Counted from the stretch's first letter, positions 26,170-35,954 are shown. The stretch is 64,000 bases of DNA from Bacteroidales bacterium (GCA_900770215.1 CAAGJW010000088.1:1-64000), one strand, 5' to 3'. Numbers and translations are program-made. The notes: generated by a model from the letters alone, not told the origin.

Positions 26170-27504
26170 ACGGCGCTTGAGCTGCCTGTAGACATAGAGG
26201 AAGGCTGGCACAAGAAACAGGCAGGCGCAACACCAGGCGATGGGGTCGCCGAAGCATATAGCCCAGTAGCCCCACACTGGCACGGCCAGCACGCTCACCG
26301 CGATGCGTGCAATCATCTCGCTCACACCGCTGCCCATGGCCAGCTTGGTGTAGCCTGCGCCCTGAATCGAATAGCGCAATATCGACAGTACCCCAAGGGC
26401 CACAAAGAAGGATACCGAGACGTGCAGAAACTGGGCCGTGTAACCTATCACCGCCTGCTCGTGCGACGAAATGAAGAGACGGGCAAAGAGTTGAGCGCCC
26501 GACCACAGCACCACAGCCATAAATGCCGAGTAGAGCAGCATGAGCTTGCCGGCATCCTTGATGCCTGCCCAGATGCGTCGTGGATGCCCGGCCCCGAAAT
26601 TTTGTCCGCAATAGGTGGCCATGGCCATGCCCAGGCTGTCGAGCGGACACATGCAAAACATCTTGATGCGCATTGCAGCCGTAAAGGCACTTATGTAGTT
26701 CTCGCCCAAGGCGTTGTTGCTACTTTGAAGCATGATGCTGCCTATGGCCGTGATCGAGTATTGCAGCCCCATGGGCATGCCCACGCTGAGCAGTGTGCGA
26801 GCCAGGCCCGCATGCCAGCGGTTGTCGCCCTCCTGCATGTGTAGAATGGCAAATTTCTTTCTCATGTAGAAATAGCACAGCACAGCCGAAACAGCTTGCG
26901 CCACCACTGTGGCGATGGCCGCACCGGCCACGCCCCAGCCCAAGACCAGGATGCACACCAGGTCGAGCACGATGTTGAGCACAGTCGACAACAGAAGGAA
27001 CCACGAGGGCGTCTTGCTGTCGCCCAGCGCCCTGATCACACTCGAGAGCAGGTTGTAGAACAAAGTGGCCGGTATGCCCAGGAAGGTGACAAACAAGTAG
27101 GCATTGGCATCATCAAAAATCACTTCGGGCGTCTGCATCCACCGCAGTATGTAGGGGCACAAAACGCACGTTATGGCCGCCACTATCACCGCCATGATGC
27201 CCGACACCTTGAAACTCATGGACACCAGCCGGCGCATCGACCGATAATCGCGCGCACCAAACTTCTGAGCCACCGGGATGGCAAAGCCGCCACAACAGCC
27301 GTTGCAGAAGCCGAGGATGAGAAAAATCACACTGCCACTGGCGCCCACACTGGCCAGGGCATTGATGCCCAGGCACTGGCCCACGATGGCCGCATCAACG
27401 ATGCTGTAGGTCTGCTGCAGCATGTTGCCCAACAGCAACGGTACCGAAAAATTCAAGATGAGGGGCAACGGTCGCCCCGAAGTCATTTCCCTAACAACTG
27501 GCAT
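26149..27504 (-). CDS. MATE family efflux transporter
   Basis: The 451 aa membrane protein has about 12 hydrophobic segments in two similar halves. The first begins with NFSVPLLLGNMLQQTYSIVDAAIVGQCLG, the typical MATE helix 1-2 region, and the second repeats it with VGMPMGLQYSITAIGSIMLQSS. It should export organic cations or drugs in exchange for Na+ or H+. A near-consensus -7 box (TAAGTTTC) lies immediately before the ATG. Its last seven codons overlap the argE-like gene on the opposite strand. Confidence 0.9.
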   Translation of the reverse strand: MPVVREMTSGRPLPLILNFSVPLLLGNMLQQTYSIVDAAIVGQCLGINALASVGASGSVIFLILGFCNGCCGGFAIPVAQKFGARDYRSMRRLVSMSFKVSGIMAVIVAAITCVLCPYILRWMQTPEVIFDDANAYLFVTFLGIPATLFYNLLSSVIRALGDSKTPSWFLLLSTVLNIVLDLVCILVLGWGVAGAAIATVVAQAVSAVLCYFYMRKKFAILHMQEGDNRWHAGLARTLLSVGMPMGLQYSITAIGSIMLQSSNNALGENYISAFTAAMRIKMFCMCPLDSLGMAMATYCGQNFGAGHPRRIWAGIKDAGKLMLLYSAFMAVVLWSGAQLFARLFISSHEQAVIGYTAQFLHVSVSFFVALGVLSILRYSIQGAGYTKLAMGSGVSEMIARIAVSVLAVPVWGYWAICFGDPIAWCCACLFLVPAFLYVYRQLKRRLQAQPV

Positions 27505-27671
27505 AGAAACTTACAAATCAAAAAAGTCAACAAAAAAAAATCGATTGCCGCCACAGCTGGCTACAGCCACGGTTACAAGCCTTGGCCACATCATCGCATG
27601 TGGCACAAGAGCTGTAAAATGCATCACATGAAAACGTAGAGACAGCACACGCGTGCAGCGCACGGGGAAGC

Positions 27672-27702
27672 CCAGCCGCCGCCATTGAGGCTTCGCGGCT
27701 GG
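27672..27702 (-). terminator. Weak terminator-like hairpin after the S41 protease gene
   Basis: CAGCCGC (27673-27679) and GCGGCTG (27695-27701) form the core of a stem with a 15-base loop, starting about 10 bases after the stop codon on the minus strand. No T-run follows, so the assignment is weak. Confidence 0.3.
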
Positions 27703-27712
27703 CAGCACAGGA

Positions 27713-29377
27713 TCATTTTTTCTTGGCAGCAGCCTTGGCTGCTTCCTCACGGGCCTTGTGCTCGGCAGCCAGCTTGGCATACTCGGGGTTGCCATCGTGC
27801 AGCAACGACTGGAACCGGCTCTCGTCGTTGAGCACCTTGAGGGCAGCCTGCAAGTCGGGATTGCGGTGATTCACAATCATGCTGTACACGCCCTGGTCGC
27901 TATACAAGTCGCGCCCTATCAGTCCCTTGAGTATAGCGCCAAACACGCCCTTGCTGGTCGTGTAGCCCTTCTCGTTGTAGCTCACCTTGGCCTTCTCGCC
28001 GGCAGCAATGAAGGCCTGCATGTCGGCCTGGGTCAACTCAAACTTCTTGTCGAAATCGCTCACCGTGGCATAGCGCGACTTGAGCTCGGCCCGATGCTTG
28101 TCGACATAGTCGAGCGCATACTGGTAGATGACGCCCTTGGCCAGCATGTCGCGGTAGTAGGTGCTGTACTCGCTGGTGTCGACGGGCACAAAAATGTCGG
28201 GGATGATACCGCCGCCGCCATACACCACTCGGCGATTTTTGAGCGTGGTGTACTTGAGCGAGTCGTTGAACTGGATGCTGTCGATGTGGTAGTACTCGCC
28301 CGTCTTGGAGCGGTCGATGATGTCATCTTCATAGGCCTTCTTGTTGCCTTTCTTGTAGGGCTTCTGCACACATCGGCCCGATGGCGTGTAGTAGCGGGCC
28401 ACGGTGAGGCGCATCATCGAGTTGTCCTCGAAGCGGATGGGGCGTTGCACCAGGCCCTTGCCGAAGGTGCGGCGGCCCACCACCACAGCGCGGTCCCAGT
28501 CTTGCATGGCGCCGGTGAATATCTCGGCTGCCGAGGCACTGTACTGGCTCACGATGACGGCCATCTTCAAGTCCTTGTAGCGACCGTTGCCCATGGCCTT
28601 GGCCTCGCTGCGCGGGGCATTGGCCCCCTGGGTGTACACAATCATCTGCCCGTTGTCGAGAAACTCGTTGCACATCTCGATGGCAGCGTTCATGTAGCCG
28701 CCGCCGTTGTCGCTCAGGTCGATCACCACCTGCTTCATGCCCTGCTGCGAGAGCTTGGCCAGCGCCTGCATCATCTCGGCATAGGTCTTGTTGCCGAAGC
28801 TGGAAATCTTGATATAGCCCGTCTTGTCGTCGAGCATGTAGCTGGCATCCACACTATAGAGCGGTATGCGGTCGCGCGTGATGACAAAGGTGATGAGCTG
28901 AGGGTCGGCACCGCGTTTCACCTTCACGGTGACCTTGGTGCCCTTCTTGCCGCGCAACCGCTTCTGGATGCCGCTGTTGCTCATTTTCACGCCCGCAATG
29001 GTGGTGTCGTTCACCATCACAATGCGGTCGCCCGGCAAGATGCCCACGCGTTCCGACGGGCCGCCGGCCACAGTCTGTATCACATAGAGCGTGTCCTGCT
29101 TCATGTTGTACTGTATGCCTATGCCCGAGAACTCGCCCTGCAGCGGCTCCTCCAGGGCCTTGGTCTCCTTTGCATTGGTATAGGACGAGTGCGGGTCGAG
29201 CTTCTCGAGCATGCCCACGATGGCATTCTCCACCAGCTTGTCCTCGTTGACTGTGTCGACATACAGGTTGCGAATGGCATACTCAGCGTTATAGAGCTTG
29301 TTGAGGGCCTCGCGGGTGTTGGCCGTCGAGGTGAACACTGCAAAAGCAGCCATGAGAATCAATGTGATTGTGCGCAT
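27713..29377 (-). CDS. S41 C-terminal processing protease
   Basis: This is a Prc/CtpA-type serine protease exported by an N-terminal signal (MRTITLILMAAFAVF). A PDZ domain covers about residues 75-165 (GPSERVGILPGDRI). The catalytic dyad follows: serine in QYSASAAEI (about 282) and lysine in RRTFGKGLVQ (about 307), with the family spacing of 25 residues. A C-terminal extension of about 170 residues ends in a lysine/alanine-rich tail. The ATG at 29377 is preferred because an upstream ATG at 29401 would be only eight bases from the -7 box. It is monocistronic. Confidence 0.92.
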   Translation of the reverse strand: MRTITLILMAAFAVFTSTANTREALNKLYNAEYAIRNLYVDTVNEDKLVENAIVGMLEKLDPHSSYTNAKETKALEEPLQGEFSGIGIQYNMKQDTLYVIQTVAGGPSERVGILPGDRIVMVNDTTIAGVKMSNSGIQKRLRGKKGTKVTVKVKRGADPQLITFVITRDRIPLYSVDASYMLDDKTGYIKISSFGNKTYAEMMQALAKLSQQGMKQVVIDLSDNGGGYMNAAIEMCNEFLDNGQMIVYTQGANAPRSEAKAMGNGRYKDLKMAVIVSQYSASAAEIFTGAMQDWDRAVVVGRRTFGKGLVQRPIRFEDNSMMRLTVARYYTPSGRCVQKPYKKGNKKAYEDDIIDRSKTGEYYHIDSIQFNDSLKYTTLKNRRVVYGGGGIIPDIFVPVDTSEYSTYYRDMLAKGVIYQYALDYVDKHRAELKSRYATVSDFDKKFELTQADMQAFIAAGEKAKVSYNEKGYTTSKGVFGAILKGLIGRDLYSDQGVYSMIVNHRNPDLQAALKVLNDESRFQSLLHDGNPEYAKLAAEHKAREEAAKAAAKKK

Positions 29378-29409
29378 AACATCAAAATTTCCTAACTTCA
29401 TTTTGCCCG

Positions 29410-29417
29410 CAAAAGTA
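29410..29417 (-). promoter_or_regulatory. -7 box of the S41 protease gene
   Basis: TACTTTTG on the minus strand fits TAnnTTTG exactly. It leaves a leader of about 28 bases to the ATG at 29377, which has AGGAA in the leader as a possible weak ribosome binding site. Confidence 0.55.
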
Positions 29418-29522
29418 CAACAAAATAATGACTAAGCGTAGCAAAGAAAAGATAATTATATTAAATTCACACTACCCTCGCGTGCCTTCACGCGAGCACT
29501 GGGGGCACCGCCGCGATTGCAG

Positions 29523-29765
29523 CTACCTGTCCAGGCCAGGCGCAATGATCACCTTGGCATAGTCGCCCGTGGCACGGTCCATGATGCCGTAGAAACCCTC
29601 CTCGTCGATCACCTCCAGGTCGCCCGTGGCGCCGAAACCAGCCACAATGGCCGCGCGCAGCTCCTCGACCTTGGCGCGAGCCTCCTCGGGGCTGGCAAAG
29701 CGGTAGTCGTCGCTGCCCCTCTCGCCCTGACTGTAATACTCAAAATAAACTTGATACCGTTTCAT
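29523..29765 (-). CDS. Small hypothetical protein, 80 aa
   Basis: The frame is open well upstream, but a perfect -7 box at 29771-29778 makes the ATG at 29765 (MKRYQVYFEYY) the sensible start. The product is a small soluble alpha/beta protein with an acidic helix (ASPEEARAKVEELRAAIV) and a C-terminal strand. I recognise no family. Codon use is like that of the neighbouring GC-rich genes. It is not cotranscribed with the protease gene, which has its own promoter. Confidence 0.65.
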   Translation of the reverse strand: MKRYQVYFEYYSQGERGSDDYRFASPEEARAKVEELRAAIVAGFGATGDLEVIDEEGFYGIMDRATGDYAKVIIAPGLDR

Positions 29766-29770
29766 GCCCC

Positions 29771-29778
29771 CAAAGATA
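29771..29778 (-). promoter_or_regulatory. -7 box abutting the 80-aa gene
   Basis: TATCTTTG on the minus strand fits TAnnTTTG and ends five bases before the ATG, so the message would be leaderless or nearly so. No clear -33 box was found. Confidence 0.5.
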
Positions 29779-29931
29779 CCACTTTTCTGAATTATATGAC
29801 TATAGAAACAATCATCAAGGTTGAGTTTCGTGACCCGCCGCTCCGAGAGCAGCCCGCCCGCACAGGCTTCTACTAGACAGCCGCGAGCCGCTCCCGAGAA
29901 AGGCACAAAAGACAGCATTTTACAATATTAA

Positions 29932-30819
29932 TCAATGAATATTCAAATTTGATGGCGTTTGAGTAATCTTGCATATCTCTTCACTTGGAATAGCTATTAC
30001 ACATTTATCATGAGAAATATTGCCGACATAACAGAAAGTTAATCCTGTATGACTTACTTTGCACAAGTCAAAACATGATTTGAGCTCCGGATCATTTAAA
30101 TAACCCTCTATGAGAGAAGATTTAAGAAGTGCTTTGTTCGAACACATTGCAGAAATCGAATAGAGGTCTTCATCAAGTTCACAATTAATAACAATATTGT
30201 TTACGTCAAGTTTAAAATCCGTTAATGTCATGCCTTCGTCAATTTGCATGGGAAAAACTGAATTTTCCATTTCTATGAAAAGGGAAAGAATACTGTATAA
30301 AGCCTCATGTGGATTAAGTTGATATGCTTGACGAAATCTCTTAATATCATCAACAGAAACCTTAAATTCATGGTATCCAGTCGAAGACTCTGTGATTACA
30401 AATTTCAACCCTAAATCCAGCCGTATAAGTAAATCCAATAACCTGCTTCCCTGATTATTACCTTGTCCATCAACAAGAAGATAACACAAAAGCAAAGCAT
30501 CTTTCACTTTTTCATCGTTATCAAGATAGCTTATCAAGTTGTCAGAATCTTTGCCATACTTGCAGTAGTATACCACATAATTATCCTCCAACTTAATACC
30601 TGTCACTTGACTCTTGCCCAATGCTACGGGTATAGGGCAATCTTTGTCAGCAAGTTCAAGTTACTTGGCAAATTCTGACCTTTCCTTCATTCGCTCATAG
30701 GTCGGTTTCAATGCAACTGCCATGGTCTGAACACCTATCAAAATGCACAGGAAAAGTATTCCCAAAGAAGACAAAATTACTTTTAAAGTATTCTTCCTTG
30801 ATTCAGGTTTTGTGCTCAT
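29932..30819 (-). pseudogene. Membrane-anchored hypothetical gene broken by one TAA codon
   Basis: From the ATG at 30819 the frame encodes 52 residues with one membrane helix (about 13-36, VILSSLGILFLCILIGV), then meets TAA at 30661-30663. The same frame continues without further stops to 29932, giving about 243 more residues. That part has no ATG near its beginning (the first in-frame start would be TTG at 30621), and its sequence reads on smoothly from the first part (SEFAK, stop, LELADKDCPIPVALGK). The simplest reading is one 295-codon gene of unknown function interrupted by a recent nonsense change or a base-call error. It is far more AT-rich than its surroundings. Its start overlaps the stop of the 73-aa gene (ATGA). 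Confidence 0.7.
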
Positions 30820-31037
30820 TTTACATACCCCCAGCATCGTTGCCGTTCGTTACATTCTTTTTTTTTACTTTTACGAAGAAGGAAAAAGGCTGGAATGAAT
30901 GAGAATAACGACAAACCAAAGATATGTCCCAACATTTCCATTACATTTTCACTGGGAGCAACAACATTTGGCAAGCTTACTATGCCAAAGATCAGGAATA
31001 AAATACCAAAAGTCTTTCTTATATCCTTAAAAAGCAT
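30816..31037 (-). CDS. Small two-helix membrane protein, 73 aa
   Basis: The product has two hydrophobic segments (about 10-27 and 36-54) and a highly basic tail beginning RKSKKKE. I recognise no family. It overlaps the broken gene at 29932-30819 by four bases (ATGA), so the two form an operon and the proteins probably work together in the inner membrane. Both are AT-rich compared with the window, which suggests transfer from another background. Confidence 0.6.
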   Translation of the reverse strand: MLFKDIRKTFGILFLIFGIVSLPNVVAPSENVMEMLGHIFGLSLFSFIPAFFLLRKSKKKECNERQRCWGYVK

Positions 31038-31370
31038 TTTTTAAGATTCATAACACAATATAAATATTAGATGTGAGAATTTCCTAGGTTCTAAATCTAC
31101 AAGAATTAGTATAAACACTATCTTGTTCCAAAATGTCTGGATTGATGTCAATCCAATTACAAAAAATAATTCATTTTAATCACACTACAATGCTTTCCAT
31201 CATAATATTAATAAAACAATTTCAAAGATCCATTTAACCGCAGAACCCGAATAAAAATCAATTCCGATTCTCCAAAAAACGTTTTCTTCAGACAAATCGC
31301 TAAATTTGCACTTGCCAGTTGAGAGTAGGAACAAAAAAAAGAGGATGCGGGGCGCTTTTCGGGGCAAAGA
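31038..31370. other. AT-rich intergenic stretch
   Basis: No gene is visible here on either strand. The stretch is strongly AT-rich and looks like the edge of the island carrying 29932-31037. A perfect TAAATTTG -7-like box occurs at 31301-31308 (plus strand) without a clear -33 partner. Confidence 0.5.
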
Positions 31371-31402
31371 TTTGGGCAATTGGGCACTTTGTAGTACCTT
31401 TA
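31371..31402 (+). promoter_or_regulatory. Promoter of the 31.4-39.2 kb gene run
   Basis: The TTTG -33 box (31371-31374), a 20-base spacer and TACCTTTA (31395-31402, one mismatch) lie 41 bases before the ATG at 31444. Confidence 0.55.
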
Positions 31403-31443
31403 CTATTTAATTGGAAAAATGTAGATTTATTACAACGAACGAC

Positions 31444-32328
31444 ATGAAAAAGTTTTTGACTTTATTCACATTTTTAGTTCTCTCACTGGCAGGGATTGAG
31501 GCGAGCGGGGCTGGCTACAAGACCCTGTTCACCTACCCCTCGGCGCCCGACACGTGCAGCACCGCCGAGTCGAGGTTCAACTACTGCACGCTGCACTTTT
31601 GGGACAACTTCGACGTGACCAAGCAGCTCACGGCCGAGAGCGACAGCCTGCTGGTGACGGCGATGAGCGACTTCATAAGCTTCATGAAGCAGGCCAACGG
31701 CAACGTGGCGTTGGGGGCCATAAGGAGCCTGATGTTTAAGGCTCAGGCCAACAAGCCCAACTTCATGAAGCTCATGGACGCGGCCAACTTGCTGCTCTAC
31801 CTGAACAATCCCGGGGTGAAAGACGATGTGTATCTCACCTTTGTGAAATGCGTGCTCGATGCCTCGTGGGTGCCTGGCAAGGACAAGGAGCTGTACAAAG
31901 ACCTGTACAACCGCATCGATGCCTCGCGGCTGGGCGCCGAGATGCCCAACATCGACGTGAGTGACGACAGTGGCAAGAAGAAGCTCTACGATCTGCCGGC
32001 CGACACGGCCCAGATGGTGCTGCTCTTCTTCACCGGCGACGATGCCGACAGTCCTCTAGAGCGCACCCGCCTGAGTGTAGACGTGGGAGTGAACGAGTCG
32101 ATCAAGGCCGGCTACATGAAGGTGATCAACATCTACACGGGCAAGAACACGAGGCAGTTTCTTGCCGAAGCCTCGCAATACCCCAACTGGACGCTGGTTG
32201 CCAGCCCCGAGGTATACAAGCAGATCGACGTGAGGGGCGTGCCCTCGCTGTTCATACTCGACAACAAGCACGTGATACAGACCAAGAATGTGACTGTCGA
32301 CTTCATAAAACGGGCATTCTACAATTAA
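31444..32328 (+). CDS. DUF5106-like secreted thioredoxin-fold protein
   Basis: The 294 aa protein has a signal peptide (about 1-20) and a helical N-terminal half of the DUF5106 type (residues 40-165), followed by a thioredoxin-like C-terminal half in which TAQMVLLFFTGDDADSPLERT replaces the usual redox segment. No CXXC pair is present, while the cis-proline loop DVRGVPSLFILD remains. It is thus probably a non-redox envelope protein. I chose the ATG at 31444 because the hydrophobic signal starts there; an earlier start at 31411 would add 11 polar residues. It is the first gene of a closely spaced run. Confidence 0.82.
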   Translation: MKKFLTLFTFLVLSLAGIEASGAGYKTLFTYPSAPDTCSTAESRFNYCTLHFWDNFDVTKQLTAESDSLLVTAMSDFISFMKQANGNVALGAIRSLMFKAQANKPNFMKLMDAANLLLYLNNPGVKDDVYLTFVKCVLDASWVPGKDKELYKDLYNRIDASRLGAEMPNIDVSDDSGKKKLYDLPADTAQMVLLFFTGDDADSPLERTRLSVDVGVNESIKAGYMKVINIYTGKNTRQFLAEASQYPNWTLVASPEVYKQIDVRGVPSLFILDNKHVIQTKNVTVDFIKRAFYN

Positions 32329-32356
32329 GAAAAAGGCATCACATAACAACAACGTC

Positions 32357-32845
32357 ATGGTTCCATCAATAGTAAAAAATTTGTTTTTATACAGTGCCGG
32401 CCACACCTACGGCAACCTGTCGCGGTTGTTTCTGCGGCTGTTCACGGGTGTGATGTTTCTGCAGTTCGGCTTGCGGCAAATCATGCATTACGACGAGATC
32501 GCCCTGGTGTTTCCAGGCCTGTGCGGCATGACGCCCGAGGTGTCGATTGCCGTGGTCACCGCCATCGAGCTGGTGTGTGCCACGTGCATCATTCTGGGGC
32601 TGATGATGCGCATCGCCCTCATCCCCTCGCTCGCGCTCATGGTGTACATCACCATCATGCTCATGAGCCACGGTGCCGACCCCGTGAGCCAAGTGTTTAT
32701 TTTCAAGCCCGGCTACCCCATCATGTTTTGCGGCATTTTCATCTACATGCTGCTGGCAGGTCCGGGCAAGATATCGGTCGACTATGTGATCGCAACACTG
32801 CTCGACCGCAGCAAGGAAGACGACGAGGTGCTTGACAAGGCTTGA
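32357..32845 (+). CDS. DoxX-like membrane protein
   Basis: The 162 aa protein has four hydrophobic helices and the DoxX-type opening RLFLRLFTGVMFLQFGLRQI, a conserved start of this family. DoxX relatives are associated with quinone-linked oxidation, but no catalytic residue can be shown here. It lies 28 bases after the DUF5106-like gene and 30 bases before mnmA. Confidence 0.75.
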   Translation: MVPSIVKNLFLYSAGHTYGNLSRLFLRLFTGVMFLQFGLRQIMHYDEIALVFPGLCGMTPEVSIAVVTAIELVCATCIILGLMMRIALIPSLALMVYITIMLMSHGADPVSQVFIFKPGYPIMFCGIFIYMLLAGPGKISVDYVIATLLDRSKEDDEVLDKA

Positions 32846-32875
32846 GCACCCGCAGCAATTGAGAAAGAAAAAAAC

Positions 32876-33952
32876 ATGAATATAGCAGTATTGATATCGG
32901 GCGGCGTCGACAGCGCCGTCGTAGTGCACAAGCTGGTTGAGGAAGGCAAGCACGACCTGCACCTGTTCTATATACAGATAGGCATGGACGACGACGAGGG
33001 CGACTGCAGCGCCGAGGAAGACATTGAGATGTGCACCTTGATAGCCAAAAAATACGGGTTGCCCCTTGACGTGGTGTCGCTGCACCAGGAATACTGGGAC
33101 AACGTGATGGCCTATGCCCTGCGCACAGTGAAGGCGGGGCTCACGCCCAACCCCGACATGATGTGCAATCTCATGATAAAGTTTGGCTACTTTGAGCAGC
33201 GCTGGGGCAAGGACTTCGACATGACGGCCACCGGCCACTATGCCACCACCGACGTTGTGGGGGGCACAAAGTATCTGGCCACCGCGGTCGACCCGATGAA
33301 GGACCAAACCGACTTTCTGGCCCAAATCACCCACGAGCAGCTCGAGCACGTGATGTTCCCCATAGGCAACCTGCCCAAAAGCGAGGTGCGCCGCATTGCA
33401 CAAGAGGTGAAGATGCCCAACGCCTACCGCAAAGACAGCCAGGGCATATGCTTCCTGGGGCAAATCAACTACAACGACTTCATACGCCGTCACCTGGGCG
33501 TGAAGCGCGGCCCTATCATCGAGATAGAGACCGGGCGCAAGCTGGGCGAGCACAACGGCTACTGGTTTCACACCATAGGGCAGCGAAAGGGTCTGGGCCT
33601 GAGTGGCGGCCCGTGGTATGTGGTGAAGAAGAACGTGGCCGACAATGCCATCTATGTGAGCAACGGCTATGGCACCGCCAAGCAATATGGCCGCGTGCTG
33701 CACCTCGACGAGATGCACTTCATCTCGGGCAATCCCTGGCAAGGGCAGGAGGGCCCAATCGACATCACATTCAAAAACCGCCACACCCCCGTCTTCATGC
33801 CAGCCCGCATCACCCACCTGCACGACAGCGAGTGGGTGATCGAGAGCGAGCACGACGTGCAGGGCATAGCCCCCGGACAGTTTGCCGTGATCTACGACCG
33901 CAGCCACCACCTGTGCTATGGCAGCGGCGTGATCACAGGGCAGAAGATATAA
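32876..33952 (+). CDS. mnmA: tRNA-specific 2-thiouridylase (MnmA)
   Basis: MnmA uses ATP and a persulfide sulfur to make 2-thiouridine at position 34 of tRNA Lys, Glu and Gln. The PP-loop ISGGVDSAV is at residues 7-15. The two catalytic cysteines are C97 ([12 protein letters not shown]) and C192 (SQGICFLG). The [12 protein letters not shown] segment and the C-terminal beta barrel are present. The length of 358 aa is normal. It lies within a plus-strand run of housekeeping genes. Confidence 0.96.
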   Translation: MNIAVLISGGVDSAVVVHKLVEEGKHDLHLFYIQIGMDDDEGDCSAEEDIEMCTLIAKKYGLPLDVVSLHQEYWDNVMAYALRTVKAGLTPNPDMMCNLMIKFGYFEQRWGKDFDMTATGHYATTDVVGGTKYLATAVDPMKDQTDFLAQITHEQLEHVMFPIGNLPKSEVRRIAQEVKMPNAYRKDSQGICFLGQINYNDFIRRHLGVKRGPIIEIETGRKLGEHNGYWFHTIGQRKGLGLSGGPWYVVKKNVADNAIYVSNGYGTAKQYGRVLHLDEMHFISGNPWQGQEGPIDITFKNRHTPVFMPARITHLHDSEWVIESEHDVQGIAPGQFAVIYDRSHHLCYGSGVITGQKI

Positions 33953-33992
33953 TTAACTAAAAAAGAAACAACAAGGAGACTTACAGAGAGAT

Positions 33993-34607
33993 ATGGAAGA
34001 CAAAATTGAGTTGAAAGTGTTGGGCATCACCTACAACCCCGTGCAGAGCGGCGCCTATGCCCTGCTGCTTGCCGAGGTCGACGGCCCCTACCGCATTCCC
34101 ATTGTGGTGGGGCTTGCCGAAGCTCAGGCAATAGCCATGAGGCTCGAAAACATCATTCCACCCCGGCCCATGTCGCACGACTTGATGGTGAGCATGATGC
34201 ACGCCTACGGCATCTCGCTCGACGAGGTGTTTATCTATAAGTTCAAAGATGGCGTGTTTATGAGCGAGTTGCAGCTCAACGATGGCGAGCGTCACATCTC
34301 GCTCGACTCGCGCACCAGCGATGCCGTGGCCCTGGCCCTGCGCACGGGGGCGCCCATCTTCACAACCCCCGAGATTGTAGACAAGACGGGCATAGTCATG
34401 GAAACCAAGGACGGCGACAACGCTCCCATTGCCCACCAAGCCCATAAGCCGCTCGAGGAGCAACCCATCGAGGTGCTGCAACGGCGCATGGCAAAATATG
34501 TGGAAGACGAGGAATATGAGCGCGCGGCCGAGATACAGAAAATCATCAAGGCACGCACCCAGCGCGGCGAGTCGCAAGACCAAGGAGACACAACTTCTAA
34601 TGCATAA
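33993..34607 (+). CDS. Bifunctional nuclease (DUF151) with UVR motif
   Basis: Residues 1-135 are the BFN/DUF151 domain (YALLLAEVDGPYRIPIVVGLAEAQAIA), related to plant bifunctional nucleases. Residues about 155-185 form a UVR motif (LQRRMAKYVEDEEYERAAEIQKIIKAR), the helical hairpin by which UvrB and UvrC interact. The combination suggests a role in DNA handling or stress response, but the activity has not been established for the bacterial forms I know of. It is 40 bases after mnmA and 18 bases before the permease gene. Confidence 0.88.
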   Translation: MEDKIELKVLGITYNPVQSGAYALLLAEVDGPYRIPIVVGLAEAQAIAMRLENIIPPRPMSHDLMVSMMHAYGISLDEVFIYKFKDGVFMSELQLNDGERHISLDSRTSDAVALALRTGAPIFTTPEIVDKTGIVMETKDGDNAPIAHQAHKPLEEQPIEVLQRRMAKYVEDEEYERAAEIQKIIKARTQRGESQDQGDTTSNA

Positions 34608-34625
34608 ACTAATATAAACTTGACA

Positions 34626-35954
34626 ATGAAGCATATAAAAGTAAGACTTACTGTTATGAACTTCTTAGAGTTCGCAGTATGGGGTGCCTATCTCACCTGC
34701 ATGGGCAACTATCTCGTTAAAGCCGGCATGGGCACCGAAATCGCCTGGTTCTATGCCTTGCAAGGCATAGTATCGATATTCATGCCTACAATCATGGGCA
34801 TCATTGGCGACAAATGGGTGCAGCCGCAACGCCTGCTGGGCGCGTGCCACCTGTGTGCCGGGCTGGCCATGATAGCCTTGTGCTACATGGGCTACACGGC
34901 AAGCCAGGCCGGGACCAATCCCAGCGAGGCCGCGTTTATCGCCGTCTATACCGTGAGTGTGGCCTTCTACATGCCCACGCTGGCCCTTGCCAACACCACG
35001 GCATTCACCATCCTCAAGGACAACGGTTACGACACGGTCAAAGACTTCCCGCCGATACGCGTGTTTGGCACCGTGGGCTTTATCGCCACGATGTGGTTTG
35101 TGAACTGCGCGACAATCGACAACGGCACGTTCAGCCTCACACTTGCGCCTAGCGACGGAAAGTTCCAGTACACCTACATGCAATTTCTTGTGTCGGGCCT
35201 GCTGGGTGTGATACTGTTTTTCTACTGCCTCAGCCTGCCGCAGTGCAAGCTGGTGAGCAAGCCCAAGCAATCGCTGGCCCAAACCCTGGGGCTGGATGCC
35301 TTCAAGCTGTTTAAGCGCCGCAAGATGGCCTTGTTCTTCATCTTCTCGATGCTGCTGGGCATGTCGCTTCAGGTGACCAACGGCTTTGCCACGCCATTCA
35401 TCACCAGTTTCAAGGGCAGCAGCGACCCAGCCATAGCCAACTCGTTTGGCGCCAACAACGCCACCATGCTCGTCTCGCTCTCGCAAGTGGCCGAGGCACT
35501 GTGCATCCTGCTCATCCCATTTTTCTTGAAGCGCTACGGCATCAAGACGGTAATGCTCATCGCCATGTTTGCATGGGTGCTGCGCTTCGGCTTCTTCGGG
35601 CTGGGCAACCCGGCATTTCCAGGCGTGATCCTGTTCATTCTCTCGTGCATCGTCTATGGCGTGGCCTTCGACTTCTTCAATGTGTCGGGCGGCCTGTTTG
35701 TCGACAAGGAGTGCGATGCCAGCATGCGGGCCTCGGGCCAGGGCCTGTTCATGCTCATGACCAACGGGCTTGGAGCCACGATAGGCACCCTGGCAGCAGG
35801 CGCGATAGTGAACCACTACTGCCACTACAACGAGGGGGGCTACCTCGTGGGCGACTGGTCGAGCGCATGGTTTATCTTTGCAGCCTTTGCACTGGTTGTG
35901 GCCCTTTCATTCATGGTAATGTTTAAGTACAAGCACACCCCAGAGCAGGCATAG
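34626..35954 (+). CDS. Nucleoside:H+ symporter, NupG-like MFS permease
   Basis: The 442 aa permease has about 12 membrane helices. The opening VRLTVMNFLEFAVWGAYLTCMGNYL and the segments FNVSGGLFVDKE and ASGQGLFMLMTNGLGATIG resemble NupG/XapB nucleoside transporters. It should import nucleosides with protons. The ATG at 34626 is preferred to a TTG two codons upstream. It lies between the BFN gene and rsmE with short gaps. Confidence 0.88.
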   Translation: MKHIKVRLTVMNFLEFAVWGAYLTCMGNYLVKAGMGTEIAWFYALQGIVSIFMPTIMGIIGDKWVQPQRLLGACHLCAGLAMIALCYMGYTASQAGTNPSEAAFIAVYTVSVAFYMPTLALANTTAFTILKDNGYDTVKDFPPIRVFGTVGFIATMWFVNCATIDNGTFSLTLAPSDGKFQYTYMQFLVSGLLGVILFFYCLSLPQCKLVSKPKQSLAQTLGLDAFKLFKRRKMALFFIFSMLLGMSLQVTNGFATPFITSFKGSSDPAIANSFGANNATMLVSLSQVAEALCILLIPFFLKRYGIKTVMLIAMFAWVLRFGFFGLGNPAFPGVILFILSCIVYGVAFDFFNVSGGLFVDKECDASMRASGQGLFMLMTNGLGATIGTLAAGAIVNHYCHYNEGGYLVGDWSSAWFIFAAFALVVALSFMVMFKYKHTPEQA

